Shown here: piece after piece, positions 20,166 through 29,074 of the stretch | Layout of the letters: every line of letters begins with the position of its first letter | Position numbering within the stretch: the stretch's first letter is position 1 | Assembly: GCA_017993615.1 (NCBI GenBank) | Contig: JAGOMJ010000012.1 | Coordinates: 1 to 57,275, forward strand | Direction: 5' to 3' | Source of the DNA: Smithella sp. | GTDB lineage: Bacteria > Desulfobacterota > Syntrophia > Syntrophales > Smithellaceae | DNA length: 57,275 nucleotides | Made by a program: the position numbers and the translations under genes | The notes under the pieces: generated by a model | What the model was told of the DNA's origin: nothing | Database searches by the model: none | The model's input: only the letters and a program-made list of their open reading frames with translations

Positions 20166-20930
20166 ATGAAACAAGATATAAACTCTGCGAAAAAAAATGT
20201 GCCAGAAAAGATCGATTTTTTACAAAAAATGATGAAATTTTTTCTTAATAGAAATAAGCTATTTACATCGTCATGGATTGCTCTGAGCGTTATTGTCGTG
20301 GCAATTTCCATACCTGGCAGCTCTTTTTCCGAAGAACGTCCGGCCATTGACGATGTTGTACAAAAATTGCAGCTGTCCTATGAGTCAACAAAAGATCTCA
20401 GCGCGGATTTTATTCAGGAGACAACGGTCAAGTCGATCAAAAAGACACAGCGGGAAGAAGGTCGCGTTTTCTTTAAAAATCCCCAAAATATGTCATGGAA
20501 TTATACAAAGCCACAGGGGAAAAAACTGGTGATGAATCATCAGACGGCCTGGCTCTATCTTCCGCAGGAAAAAGTTGCCTACCGACAGAGCGCCGAAAGC
20601 ATTTTTCAATCCCGACTATTGATCGATTTTTTTTCCGGATCGGGAAAACTCAAAGATGATTTCATCATCACATATGACAGCGCCATATCTCCGGACAAAG
20701 ACGGTCATTATCTCCTCGTGCTTACGCCGCGTCAAAAAAATACGACGTTCAATGTGTTGAGGCTTACAATTGATAAAAACAATTTTTATATCTTGCGGTT
20801 AAGTTTTGATGACGCTTTCGGTAATTCAACGGATCTGAGATTTTCCCGTATTCAATTCAACACCGGACTTCCGAAGACGTTTTTCCTCTTCAAGCCACCC
20901 AAAGGCGTACAGGTTTTTGAAATGCCGTGA
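20166..20930 (+). CDS. lolA: LolA-like periplasmic outer-membrane lipoprotein carrier
   Basis: 254 residues. An N-terminal signal sequence with a long cytoplasmic lead has its hydrophobic core at about 37-50, and a cleavage-like site near GSSFSEE. The mature domain has the LolA pattern: LSADFIQETTVKSIKKTQREEGRVFFKNPQNMSWNYTKPQGKKLVMNHQTAWLYLPQEKVAYRQ. LolA ferries lipoproteins from the inner to the outer membrane. Start choices are ATG 20166 (AAGAAG upstream) or an ATG near 20232; the first has the better ribosome site but makes an unusually long n-region. It indicates a diderm cell. Confidence 0.86.
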   Translation: MKQDINSAKKNVPEKIDFLQKMMKFFLNRNKLFTSSWIALSVIVVAISIPGSSFSEERPAIDDVVQKLQLSYESTKDLSADFIQETTVKSIKKTQREEGRVFFKNPQNMSWNYTKPQGKKLVMNHQTAWLYLPQEKVAYRQSAESIFQSRLLIDFFSGSGKLKDDFIITYDSAISPDKDGHYLLVLTPRQKNTTFNVLRLTIDKNNFYILRLSFDDAFGNSTDLRFSRIQFNTGLPKTFFLFKPPKGVQVFEMP

Positions 20931-20973
20931 AAACCCGGGGCGATGAGCAAATTTCCCTTTGTCGGGTTAAACA

Positions 20974-21588
20974 TTAAGGTTTGGCGATAGTCACCCACAG
21001 GAAAGTTTCACCGCCTATACTGCGGTATTGAAATGCGTCTATTTTAAACCCGATGGTTTCCAGGATTCCCCTCAGTTTTTCAGGTGTCGTGTGGCTGTAG
21101 AACAGCCGTTCTCCCATAAATTTCCTGTAACCGCTAAAGCTGTCCGCTCCGGTATACGCTTTTGTGGCGTAGGTAAAAAGTCCCCTGCCGCCCGGTTTAA
21201 GCCAGCGGTAAATTTTCCGGAAAATGCCTTCGTGCTTTTCGTATTCAATGTGGAAGAGACAATAAATGGTTGTTACCGCATCAAATTGTTCGCCGGGAAA
21301 CTCCACCTCCCGGATGTCTGCGGCGATGGTCTTCATTGCCGGTTGGTAACGGTGGGCCAATTCCAGCATTTTTGATGAAAAGTCCACTCCGGTAACCTGC
21401 CATTCCTTTTGAATGAAATAGGCGGGAAACGGTTCACCCGCACCGCAACCCAGATCGAGCAAACTGCCTTTGATGGAAGGCAGTCTTCTGAAGAAATCGT
21501 CCATGACATCCGTCATATCGAACAGGTAACGGTTTTTGTCGTAAGTTTGGGCAAAACGATCGTAAATTTCACGTATATCAATGTCCAT
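20974..21588 (-). CDS. Class I SAM-dependent methyltransferase
   Basis: 204 residues. Motif I is LLDLGCGAGEPF (about 43-54). The VTGVDFSSKML acidic loop, FDAVTTIYCLFHI and WLKPGGRGLFTYAT complete a Rossmann methyltransferase of the UbiE/Methyltransf_11/25 type. The substrate cannot be told from sequence. It lies 9 bp downstream of a PflA-like radical SAM gene on the same strand and is convergent with lolA. Probably one transcription unit with patatin and the radical SAM gene. Confidence 0.86.
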   Translation of the reverse strand: MDIDIREIYDRFAQTYDKNRYLFDMTDVMDDFFRRLPSIKGSLLDLGCGAGEPFPAYFIQKEWQVTGVDFSSKMLELAHRYQPAMKTIAADIREVEFPGEQFDAVTTIYCLFHIEYEKHEGIFRKIYRWLKPGGRGLFTYATKAYTGADSFSGYRKFMGERLFYSHTTPEKLRGILETIGFKIDAFQYRSIGGETFLWVTIAKP

Positions 21589-21597
21589 AAATTCTTT

Positions 21598-22527
21598 TCA
21601 GGATTTGAATGGATTATCCAGGCTAAAATCCGGTGTCAGGTCGAAGTCGCTGACTTCTTGAATAAACAGGTTATGAAAACCCAATTTCTCGGCATAGTCC
21701 AAAACCTGTTCGTACTCTTTTTTTGTAATTCGGCGTTTTAAATCCGGATGATTGCGGACCTTGGCCATGGGCGTATATTGAGACATCAGGCTTAAAAAAA
21801 CATTGTTGGATATTTTTCTGCTGATCAATCTCAAAACTGCTTTGGAATTCTCGATGCGCCCGGGCAGAACCAGATGACGAATGATGATGCCTTTCCGCGC
21901 TATCCCGTTTTTTAATTCCAACGCGTCGCCGACCTGGCGCACCATTTCTTTTATCGAGTCCGCGGCAAACCACGGATATCCGGGGGCGGCGGAAAACATC
22001 ATGCTGTCTTCCTCCTGGCCGTATTTGAAATCCGGCAGATAAATGTCCACCATGCCGTCCAGCCGTTTCAGGATGTCCGGGCTTTCATAACCACCGCAAT
22101 TATACACAAAAGGAATTTTCAATCCTGCCTTGCGTGCAATCAACAGCGCCTCCATCACCAGCGGCATCTGTGACGTGGGCGTGACCGGTTCTACATTGTG
22201 GCATTGCCGTTTCTCCAGATCGAGCATCACATCGGCCAGTTGCCTTGAATTCATTTCCTGCCCTGTGATGTGGTGGGAAATCTGGTGATTCTGACAATAA
22301 ATGCAGCCCAGGTTGCAGGAGGAAAGAAAAATCGTTCCCGCGCCGTGCGTGCCGGAGAGCGGCGGTTCTTCGCCGTGATGGGCCAACGCGCAATCCATGA
22401 TAATACTGGCCGCAAGACCGCAATATCCCCGTTCGTTTTTCGTCCGGTTCACATGACAGTTTCGCGGACAAAGGATACAGTCTTTGAAAATTTCCTGCAG
22501 GAGGAAAATTTTTTCTTCCAAATTCAT
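21598..22527 (-). CDS. PflA/PflX-like radical SAM protein
   Basis: About 309 residues. The radical SAM cluster is CNLGCIYC (C-x3-C-x2-C). An additional N-terminal set, CILCPRNCHVNRTKNERGYCG, is typical of the COG1313 'PflX' group of activating-enzyme relatives. HGEEPPLSGTHGAGTIF and PVTPTSQMP are also characteristic. The substrate is unknown. In-frame ATGs at 22578 and 22551 overlap or abut the patatin stop. I prefer 22527, which has a GGA stretch 10 nt ahead, but the start is uncertain. It overlaps or abuts the upstream patatin gene and precedes a methyltransferase by 9 bp. Confidence 0.82.
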   Translation of the reverse strand: MNLEEKIFLLQEIFKDCILCPRNCHVNRTKNERGYCGLAASIIMDCALAHHGEEPPLSGTHGAGTIFLSSCNLGCIYCQNHQISHHITGQEMNSRQLADVMLDLEKRQCHNVEPVTPTSQMPLVMEALLIARKAGLKIPFVYNCGGYESPDILKRLDGMVDIYLPDFKYGQEEDSMMFSAAPGYPWFAADSIKEMVRQVGDALELKNGIARKGIIIRHLVLPGRIENSKAVLRLISRKISNNVFLSLMSQYTPMAKVRNHPDLKRRITKKEYEQVLDYAEKLGFHNLFIQEVSDFDLTPDFSLDNPFKS

Positions 22528-22558
22528 TCTTAAAAATTCCGTCCGGAGCATCCTTTGG

Positions 22559-23626
22559 TTAAAAGGGTTCCACCACATCGCGGAGTCTGCCGCTTTCTAC
22601 CAGTTCCAGAAAGTCGTCGCCCAGCGGAGCGGACAGGTCCACCGCTTTGCACCAATTTCTGATTCTTGTTTGCGGGTCGTCAATGAATGTGACCAGATCC
22701 GTGCGGTCGGGGACTTTTCCGCCGGGAAGGCTTTCCGTAAAATATTGAGAAGGAAAGACCATTAAAACATTATTCAGTATATTGGGATCGGGCGCACGGC
22801 GCGTTATTTTTTTGTCCAGCCATCCCGGAATGATCCTTTCCTGATGATGAAAAAAAAGCACGATGTCGTTTTCTCCGGACGCAAACGGATGGGTCAGATG
22901 ATAATCGATGAGGCCGCCATCGCGGTACACACCGCGGGGAGCGCCAAAAATGTCGCGGACACCTTCAATCACCAGCGGGATTGCGCCCGAAGCCAGCACA
23001 GCGTATTTGAAATTGATTTCGTTCAGCGGGACATAGATGCCGCGGAATTGCGGTTTCAGGCAAAAAGCCGGCGGTTTGGACGCATTGTAAAAAACGACTC
23101 TTTCGGAAAATTTATAAATATTTTCTCTACTTAAATAGTTCAATAGAAAACAGAAAATCAGTCCTGTTTTCTGCAATAAGACGTTTTGAAAAGCGACAAG
23201 GCCGCGTGAACGCGCTGTAATGATGGTCAGCCGGTATTTCTTGTTGTTCAGGGCAAAAGGCAGGGCGTCATTTTCCAGATACGCATTGATGATGCCGGTT
23301 ATTTTTTCCAGCGTCGTTGCCGGTGTATCTTTTTTTGTGTAGGTAACATGAATGTAAGCCTCCATCAGTTGCCGGTAGGATTTGACGGCTTCCGGTTGCA
23401 GCCAGGCAGCAAAACGGAAGGCGCCCGCTGAAGAGCCCACGAGCTGGACAGGGGTCGAACGGCCCAGAGAACATCTTTCAAGGAGTGTCAAATCGAATCC
23501 GCTGGCAATCAGCCAGCGCGGTCCAACCGCCGGTCCGAAATACGTCGAAATCAGATCAAAGTTGAACCCGCCGTCTTTGATGAGTTGATAAATTTTCCTG
23601 CCGGCTTTAATTCGTATTCTACTCAT
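22559..23626 (-). CDS. Patatin-like phospholipase
   Basis: 355 residues. The patatin Ser-Asp dyad is visible: G-S-S66-A-G in QLVGSSAGAF (nucleophile elbow) and D236 in YRDGGLIDYH. Patatins hydrolyse acyl esters of phospholipids or other lipids. A glycine-rich oxyanion loop of the usual DGGG type is not evident at the N terminus, where GPAVGPRW may serve. No signal peptide or transmembrane segment is clear, except a hydrophobic FLLNYL stretch in the middle. It is first in a minus-strand trio with the radical SAM and methyltransferase genes. Confidence 0.82.
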   Translation of the reverse strand: MSRIRIKAGRKIYQLIKDGGFNFDLISTYFGPAVGPRWLIASGFDLTLLERCSLGRSTPVQLVGSSAGAFRFAAWLQPEAVKSYRQLMEAYIHVTYTKKDTPATTLEKITGIINAYLENDALPFALNNKKYRLTIITARSRGLVAFQNVLLQKTGLIFCFLLNYLSRENIYKFSERVVFYNASKPPAFCLKPQFRGIYVPLNEINFKYAVLASGAIPLVIEGVRDIFGAPRGVYRDGGLIDYHLTHPFASGENDIVLFFHHQERIIPGWLDKKITRRAPDPNILNNVLMVFPSQYFTESLPGGKVPDRTDLVTFIDDPQTRIRNWCKAVDLSAPLGDDFLELVESGRLRDVVEPF

Positions 23627-24102
23627 AGATCTTATGTCCGGGCAAAGGCCTTGACACGTAAACTTTTGTCTTGTAGATTCACTTACAGCTCTTATGAATT
23701 CTTATGTGAGAAGAGGGTTCATAATTTCTATTATGTCTTTTAAGTGGGGCACGTTTTATCAGTAATTGGTCAAAATGCAAGAAAATTTATCGACGACACA
23801 GGCCGTGCGTCCGGACTGTTTAAAATGGCTCAAACAGACATGGGAAAATGGGGCAATGTCTGCCGGACACCCGGTGTCATGAGATGGAAGATTTCGCAAT
23901 GGGCAGCATCAGTGATGATCTGTCCGGAACATCATCATGATGACGGCCCGACGTTCTTTACTCGGATTTTTTCAAGTCCGGCGTGAGAGTTTGGAAAGGA
24001 TTCCGAAAAACACTGGGCGTAAAAAATACCGTTTGTTATTGGACAACATTTCCGGTTCCGCTTCCGGAATCCGGAAATTCATTTCACGTGAGGATGATTA
24101 TC
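23627..24102. other. 476-bp region between patatin and proA, long leader
   Basis: This divergent region starts with a good plus-strand promoter (23651-23679), about 420 bp before proA. Between them are only short frames: for example a 35-codon frame from 23775 (MQENLSTTQAV...) and a 62-codon frame at 23937-24125 that overlaps proA. None has a strong ribosome binding site or recognisable family. It may be an untranslated leader, a small RNA or decayed coding sequence. Confidence 0.45.
23651..23679 (+). promoter_or_regulatory. Sigma-70 promoter upstream of proA
   Basis: TTGACA (23651-23656), a 17-bp spacer, TAGATT (23674-23679). Direction is toward proA, but with about 420 nt before its start codon. 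Confidence 0.65.
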
Positions 24103-25359
24103 ATGGATATAAAAGATTCTGTTGAGCACATTGCCCGGAATGCGGCGCTGGCCGCAAAAAAACTTTCCCGTGTGACTGAAACGGAAAAAAACACGGCTCT
24201 TTTACGCATGGCGGAAGCCTTGGAACGGAATTCTAAATTTCTTCTGGATGAAAACGCCAAAGATGTAAACGGCGCGAAAAAAGCAGGCATCTCCAAAGCC
24301 ATGCTGGAACGTCTGACCCTTAAACAATCAACGATCGATCAAATGGCCAAAGGATTGAGGGAAGTTGCTACGCTGCCCGATCCTGTCGGTAAAATCATTT
24401 CCATGTGGCGCCGGCCCAATGGTTTGCTGGTGGGAAAAATGCGCATTCCCCTGGGAGTGATCGGCATTATTTACGAATCGCGGCCGAACGTTACGGTGGA
24501 CGCTTCAGCGCTCTGCCTGAAAGCAGGCAATGCCGTCATTTTACGCGGCGGTTCCGAGTCGATCAAATCCAATCTGGCGATTGCATCCGTTTTGCGGAAA
24601 GTATTACAGGATACATCCATTCCCGTGGAAGCGATTCAGGTCATTCCGGTGACGGACCGCGAAGCGGTGGCTGCCATGCTGAAAATGGAAGAATACATCG
24701 ATTTAATCATTCCCCGCGGCGGGGAAGATCTGATCCGCGCGGTGGTTGCCCAGTCAAGAATCCCTGTCATCAAGCACTATAAGGGGGTCTGTCATATTTT
24801 TGTGGATGCCAGCGCCGAAATGGCCATGGCCGTTGATATTTGTTTGAACGCAAAGACACAGCGCCCCGGCGTGTGCAACGCGATGGAAACGTTGCTTGTG
24901 CATCAGACGATCGCAGGGAAATTTCTTCCCGTGGTTGCCAATAAAATGAAAAAAGCCGGCGTCGTCATCCGGGGATGCGAAAAAACAAAATCGATTTTGA
25001 AACGAATCGAAAAGGCGGTTGAAGATGACTGGTCTGCCGAATATCTGGACCTGGTTTTGGCTGTGAAGGTAGTGGAAAACATGAATGAAGCCATTGCCCA
25101 TATTGAAAAATACGGCTCTCTGCATACCGAATCGATCATTACGGGTGATTATTCCAATGCCCAGCGCTTTTTAAACGATGTCAATTCTTCGACCGTCCTA
25201 GTGAATGCGTCGACCCGTTTCAGCGACGGCTTTGAACTGGGACTGGGCGCCGAAATCGGAATCTCGACGACAAAACTTCATGCTTTCGGCCCCATGGGCT
25301 TGGAAGAACTGACGACAACAAAATTTATCATTTACGGGAACGGACAGGTGAGAACATGA
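24103..25359 (+). CDS. proA: Gamma-glutamyl phosphate reductase
   Basis: 418 residues, normal length. It reduces gamma-glutamyl phosphate to glutamate-5-semialdehyde in proline synthesis (NADPH). The catalytic cysteine is C258 in [50 protein letters not shown] and [26 protein letters not shown] are family hallmarks. A longer frame begins at 23983, but GAGG sits correctly before the ATG at 24103 and the family starts here. It overlaps nadD by four bases (ATGA). No proB is nearby. Confidence 0.96.
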   Translation: MDIKDSVEHIARNAALAAKKLSRVTETEKNTALLRMAEALERNSKFLLDENAKDVNGAKKAGISKAMLERLTLKQSTIDQMAKGLREVATLPDPVGKIISMWRRPNGLLVGKMRIPLGVIGIIYESRPNVTVDASALCLKAGNAVILRGGSESIKSNLAIASVLRKVLQDTSIPVEAIQVIPVTDREAVAAMLKMEEYIDLIIPRGGEDLIRAVVAQSRIPVIKHYKGVCHIFVDASAEMAMAVDICLNAKTQRPGVCNAMETLLVHQTIAGKFLPVVANKMKKAGVVIRGCEKTKSILKRIEKAVEDDWSAEYLDLVLAVKVVENMNEAIAHIEKYGSLHTESIITGDYSNAQRFLNDVNSSTVLVNASTRFSDGFELGLGAEIGISTTKLHAFGPMGLEELTTTKFIIYGNGQVRT

Positions 25360-26015
25360 GATGGGGACTTTTCGGCGGCACTTTCGATCCGATTCATTTC
25401 GGCCACTTGCGCGGGGCGGAGGAAATGCTCGAAATTTTCAATCTGAATCGTATCATCTTTGTTCCATCCTCCAGACCGCCGCACAAGCTGGAAGCGGATA
25501 TCACGGCGTTCAATCATCGCGAGCAGATGATTCGTTTGGCTATTGAAGATAATGTCAATTTCTCTTTTTCCGAGGTGGAAAATCTGCGCGCCGGTAAATC
25601 CTATTCCGTGGAAACAGTCGAATACATACTTAATAAATACATGGAAGATCTGGAACTTTATTTTATTGTCGGGCAGGATGCGTTTCAGGCGGTGACAACC
25701 TGGAAGGATTGGGAAAGGCTTTTGCTATTATGTAATTTTGCCGTGATGACCCGTCCCGGTTATGATGATATGAGGCTTGATGCAATTCTGCCGAGAACCT
25801 TTGCCGCAAAATTCATCTACGATAAAAAAACCGACGGATTTAAAGGTCCAACGGGACAGGCCATCTATTTTCGCCATACGAGTTTCCTGGATATTTCATC
25901 GTCGCACATGAGAGACATGGTCAGAACCGGCAATTCCATCCGATATCTTACACCCGGCAAGGTCCGTCAATACATCATGAAGCATAATTTGTACAAGGAG
26001 TGCCGGGACAATTGA
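25356..26015 (+). CDS. nadD: Nicotinate-nucleotide adenylyltransferase
   Basis: 219 residues. It transfers AMP from ATP to nicotinate mononucleotide, a late step of NAD synthesis. The nucleotidyltransferase motif [12 protein letters not shown] carries H14 and H17 (HxGH), and the C-terminal [14 protein letters not shown] is the ISSTxIR-type ATP motif. It is translationally coupled to proA through an ATGA overlap, an arrangement also seen in other Desulfobacterota-like genomes. Confidence 0.96.
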   Translation: MRWGLFGGTFDPIHFGHLRGAEEMLEIFNLNRIIFVPSSRPPHKLEADITAFNHREQMIRLAIEDNVNFSFSEVENLRAGKSYSVETVEYILNKYMEDLELYFIVGQDAFQAVTTWKDWERLLLLCNFAVMTRPGYDDMRLDAILPRTFAAKFIYDKKTDGFKGPTGQAIYFRHTSFLDISSSHMRDMVRTGNSIRYLTPGKVRQYIMKHNLYKECRDN

Positions 26016-26044
26016 ACGTGTAAAATTTTTTTAAGGAGAAAAAT

Positions 26045-26845
26045 ATGAATTATAAATTTATTGAACTGGAGGTCAAGGATCATATCGCAACCGTAACCCT
26101 GGCCAGAGAAAAAAGCTTAAATGCCGTTAGCCTGGAACTTGCCTCGGAAATTACGGATGTGTTTAGAAAATTAAGTGCCATGGATGACGTCAGAGTTGTC
26201 ATTTTGAAAAGCAGGGCCAGAATTTTTTGTGCCGGTCTGGATTTGAAGGATGCCGCCGGTGGTTTTACGGGAACAACCAGAGCGCCATGGGATATGATTA
26301 AAAAATCACAGCCGTTGTTTGATTGCTGCAATGTCATTGAAGAATGTCCCAAACCGGTCATTGCCGCGGTGCATGGTCAGTGCATTGGAGCCGGGCTTCA
26401 CATTATTTCCGCCTGCGATATCCGCCTCTGTACTCAGGATGCGACGTTCTGCCTGAAGGAACCGAAAATCGGATTGTGCGCCGACATGGGCGCGCTTCAA
26501 CGATTGCCTCTGATCGTGGGGCAGGGCTATGCCAGAGAAATCGCGTTCACCGTTGCCTTTTATAATGCCCAGCAGGTTGAGAAAATGGGACTGGTCAATC
26601 ATGTCTATGCTGATCAGGCGGCGCTTTATGAGGCGGCCCGTGAAATGGCTCGACAAATCACAGAGAACGCTCCGCTGGCTATTGAATGCACGAAGGAGGT
26701 TCTTAATTTCAGCAGAGGTACGAGCGTCAGCGAAGGAATGTCTCTGGCCATTCAAAAAAACATGTTCCTGCTCGCCACAGATGACCTGAAAGAAGCCTTT
26801 GTTGCTTTCATGGAAAAAAGACAGCCGGATTTCAAGGGCAGATAA
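26045..26845 (+). CDS. Crotonase-family enzyme (enoyl-CoA hydratase / dienoyl-CoA isomerase-like)
   Basis: 266 residues. The crotonase oxyanion segments FCAGLDLKDA and AAVHGQCIGAGLHIISACDIRL are present. E139 and D147 in KEPKIGLCADMGALQRLP keep the 8-residue spacing of the catalytic Glu and Asp of delta3,5-delta2,4-dienoyl-CoA isomerase (ECH1). The third acidic residue of ECH1 (in GVDL) is replaced by His (GLHI), so isomerase activity is only a guess; hydratase or another crotonase reaction is possible. AAGGAG precedes the ATG. It lies 29 bp after nadD, is convergent with fadD, and shares a bidirectional terminator with it. Role: acyl-CoA metabolism. Confidence 0.82.
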   Translation: MNYKFIELEVKDHIATVTLAREKSLNAVSLELASEITDVFRKLSAMDDVRVVILKSRARIFCAGLDLKDAAGGFTGTTRAPWDMIKKSQPLFDCCNVIEECPKPVIAAVHGQCIGAGLHIISACDIRLCTQDATFCLKEPKIGLCADMGALQRLPLIVGQGYAREIAFTVAFYNAQQVEKMGLVNHVYADQAALYEAAREMARQITENAPLAIECTKEVLNFSRGTSVSEGMSLAIQKNMFLLATDDLKEAFVAFMEKRQPDFKGR

Positions 26846-26878
26846 AGAGTCACCCCCATTGACATAATGACCAAAAAA

Positions 26879-26921
26879 TAGGGGGACGGTCCACGATGAC
26901 CGTCCCCCTATGTCTTTTTTT
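26879..26921. terminator. Bidirectional rho-independent terminator
   Basis: A perfect 13-bp stem, TAGGGGGACGGTC (26879-26891) with 26898-26910, and a 6-nt loop. Seven T follow on the plus side (26915-26921), and AAAAAA precedes the stem, giving a T-run on the minus strand. It serves the convergent crotonase and fadD genes. Confidence 0.92.
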
Positions 26922-26936
26922 AAGACTTCCGCGATG

Positions 26937-28946
26937 TTAATCTTTGTACATGCTTTCAATATCGTCCTTGAACTTTTCAAAAACGATTCTGCGTTTTAAC
27001 TTCAGCGTGGGAGTCAATTCGCCCGTTTCGACGCTGAAGGGCTTATCGAGTAGTTTGTAATATTTGATCTGCTCGTAGCGGGGCAGTGCTTCGTTGACTT
27101 CATCAACCTGTTTCTGAATCAGTTCTTTGACCTGTTCGTTGGCAAGCAGGTCTTTATCGGAACACGCCGGGATGCCGTTGTGTTTGGAAAAACGATGCAG
27201 TTCCTGAAAATCGGGAACGACCAGTGCGGAAATGTATTTTCTCGCATCTCCGATCAAACAGACCTGATCGATATACGGTTTGGCGGTAAGGGCCAGTTCG
27301 ATCGGATGAGGTGCAATATTCTTGCCTCCTGATGTGACAAACAGTTCCTTTTTGCGGTCGGTAATTGTAAGAAATCCGTCCTTGTCAAATTCTCCGATGT
27401 CGCCCGTTTTGAACCATCCGTCATCCGTGAAAGCTTCCTTGGTTGCGTCCGGCAGATTCCAATAACCTTGGAAGACCTGAGGTCCCTTGACAAGAATTTC
27501 GCCGTCCTCTGCGATTTTTTCTTCCGTCCACAACGCCGGTCTTCCGACGGTGCCGGGTTTAATCTGCAATTTGTGGGCGAGCGTGTTGTATGCCAGAGAA
27601 AGACTCAAGGAGCGGAGAGGATTGGTATAGGGAGAAAGCCCTTTGGCCTGCTTGGTGACCATCAAATCAACCGTTAAATCAAGCATCTTTTTTTGAAACC
27701 AACTGGCCTTGCTGATATCAAAGCTGGTGGCGAATTCCGGTTCGTTGAAATTGATGACGGGCGACGTTTCGGTCAGTCCGTAACCTTCGGCCAGCTGAAT
27801 GCCCAGAGCGCGGATAAAAACGCAAACTTCTTTGGATAACTTGCCGCCACCCGATATGCCGAGAACAACATGATCCAATCCGGCTGTTTTTTTGATTTTA
27901 TTGAAAACCAGAATGTTCGCCAGCGCGAACTGGAGCAGATCCAAGAAACCCAGTCTGGTCGCTGTAGCCATCGCTTCGCAGTATTTTTCACCCAGCCGGG
28001 TGGCCCAGTTGAAAATGGATTGGACCCGTTTATCCTGACGGGACACAATCGACCGGGTCGTATCATAAATCTTTTCCCATAATCGGGGAATACTGATTAA
28101 AACATTCGGTCTGACTTCGAGAATATTCTTTGGGATTTTTTCAAAGCTTTCAGCAAAAACCAGAATCCCGCTTTGCTGCAGAGCACCCACATGATAATCG
28201 CTTGTCCGGCCGAAGACGTGACACATCGGCAGGTGAACCAGGAAAGTCAGGTGAAGTCCCAGTTCACGCTGTTTCCGCATCAGCGTGGAATTGGAAGCCT
28301 GAAGCATGTTGGATACCCAGTTTTTCTGGGTCAGAATGGCGCCTTTCTGTTTCCCCGTTGTGCCCGATGTATAAATGATGGAAGTGACGTCTTCCGGAGT
28401 GACGCTGTTGATATTTCTTTCAATTTCTTCGTCGCTGATTTTCCCTTTGCCTAAGTCGATGACTTCATCAAACGTGTAAACCCCTTCGGGTTTTGCGCCT
28501 TCCCAGGAACACATGACGATGATTTTTTCAATGGGAACCCCCTGTGCTTTTGCTTTGAGGGCCATCTCTCCGCGGCCCTGTGTGGACGCAATGACAATTT
28601 TAGATCCGCTGTCCGATGTCATGTAGCCCAGCTCTTCCACGGTTAACGTCGGATAAAGGGGAACGCCGATGGCGCAACAGGCCTGAATGGCCTGATCGGC
28701 AATAATCCATCTGGGTCTGCTTTCCGAAAAAATAACGATACGGTCGCTTTTTTTTAGCCCCAGGACCATGAGCCCCTTGGCGAGGCCGATGGCTTCCTCC
28801 CGGGTCTCTTTCCATGTCCGGGAATGCCATTGAGCGCTGGGATTGCCGTTTTGATCAAACTTGGCCCGAAGCAGTTCAACCTGATCACCGTAACGCAATG
28901 CCTGATTGTGAAAAATGCCGCATAAAGTATCCGTCCTGTATGCCAT
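26937..28946 (-). CDS. fadD: Long-chain acyl-CoA synthetase (AMP-forming)
   Basis: 669 residues, ANL superfamily, of the longer ACSL/FadD15 type. It activates fatty acids to acyl-CoA with ATP. The P-loop-like motif SIIYTSGTTGKQKGAIL is at about 190-206. AEGYGLTETSPVINFN is the adenylate-binding motif. DGWFKTGDIGEFDKDGFLTITDRKKELFVTSGGKNIAP holds the hinge, and the C-terminal TLKLKRR carries a late lysine. GGGAGGATG is well placed before the ATG. It is separated by 128 bp from the yhaM-like gene upstream and probably has its own promoter. Confidence 0.93.
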   Translation of the reverse strand: MAYRTDTLCGIFHNQALRYGDQVELLRAKFDQNGNPSAQWHSRTWKETREEAIGLAKGLMVLGLKKSDRIVIFSESRPRWIIADQAIQACCAIGVPLYPTLTVEELGYMTSDSGSKIVIASTQGRGEMALKAKAQGVPIEKIIVMCSWEGAKPEGVYTFDEVIDLGKGKISDEEIERNINSVTPEDVTSIIYTSGTTGKQKGAILTQKNWVSNMLQASNSTLMRKQRELGLHLTFLVHLPMCHVFGRTSDYHVGALQQSGILVFAESFEKIPKNILEVRPNVLISIPRLWEKIYDTTRSIVSRQDKRVQSIFNWATRLGEKYCEAMATATRLGFLDLLQFALANILVFNKIKKTAGLDHVVLGISGGGKLSKEVCVFIRALGIQLAEGYGLTETSPVINFNEPEFATSFDISKASWFQKKMLDLTVDLMVTKQAKGLSPYTNPLRSLSLSLAYNTLAHKLQIKPGTVGRPALWTEEKIAEDGEILVKGPQVFQGYWNLPDATKEAFTDDGWFKTGDIGEFDKDGFLTITDRKKELFVTSGGKNIAPHPIELALTAKPYIDQVCLIGDARKYISALVVPDFQELHRFSKHNGIPACSDKDLLANEQVKELIQKQVDEVNEALPRYEQIKYYKLLDKPFSVETGELTPTLKLKRRIVFEKFKDDIESMYKD

Positions 28947-29074
28947 AACTACATCCTCCCCCCTGTAAAGTATTTAATGAACTATCGTGATGGTGTTGGT
29001 AGATAGTTTTCTTGTTTATTAATTTTTGATTTGCAGTGCGTTTTCATACGCTTTTTTTTAGTCAAAAATCAAGT

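Noticed and set aside
23744..23986. 80-codon frame upstream of proA as a gene
   Set aside because: GTG start without ribosome site, no known family, and competing frames; left as part of an unexplained leader.
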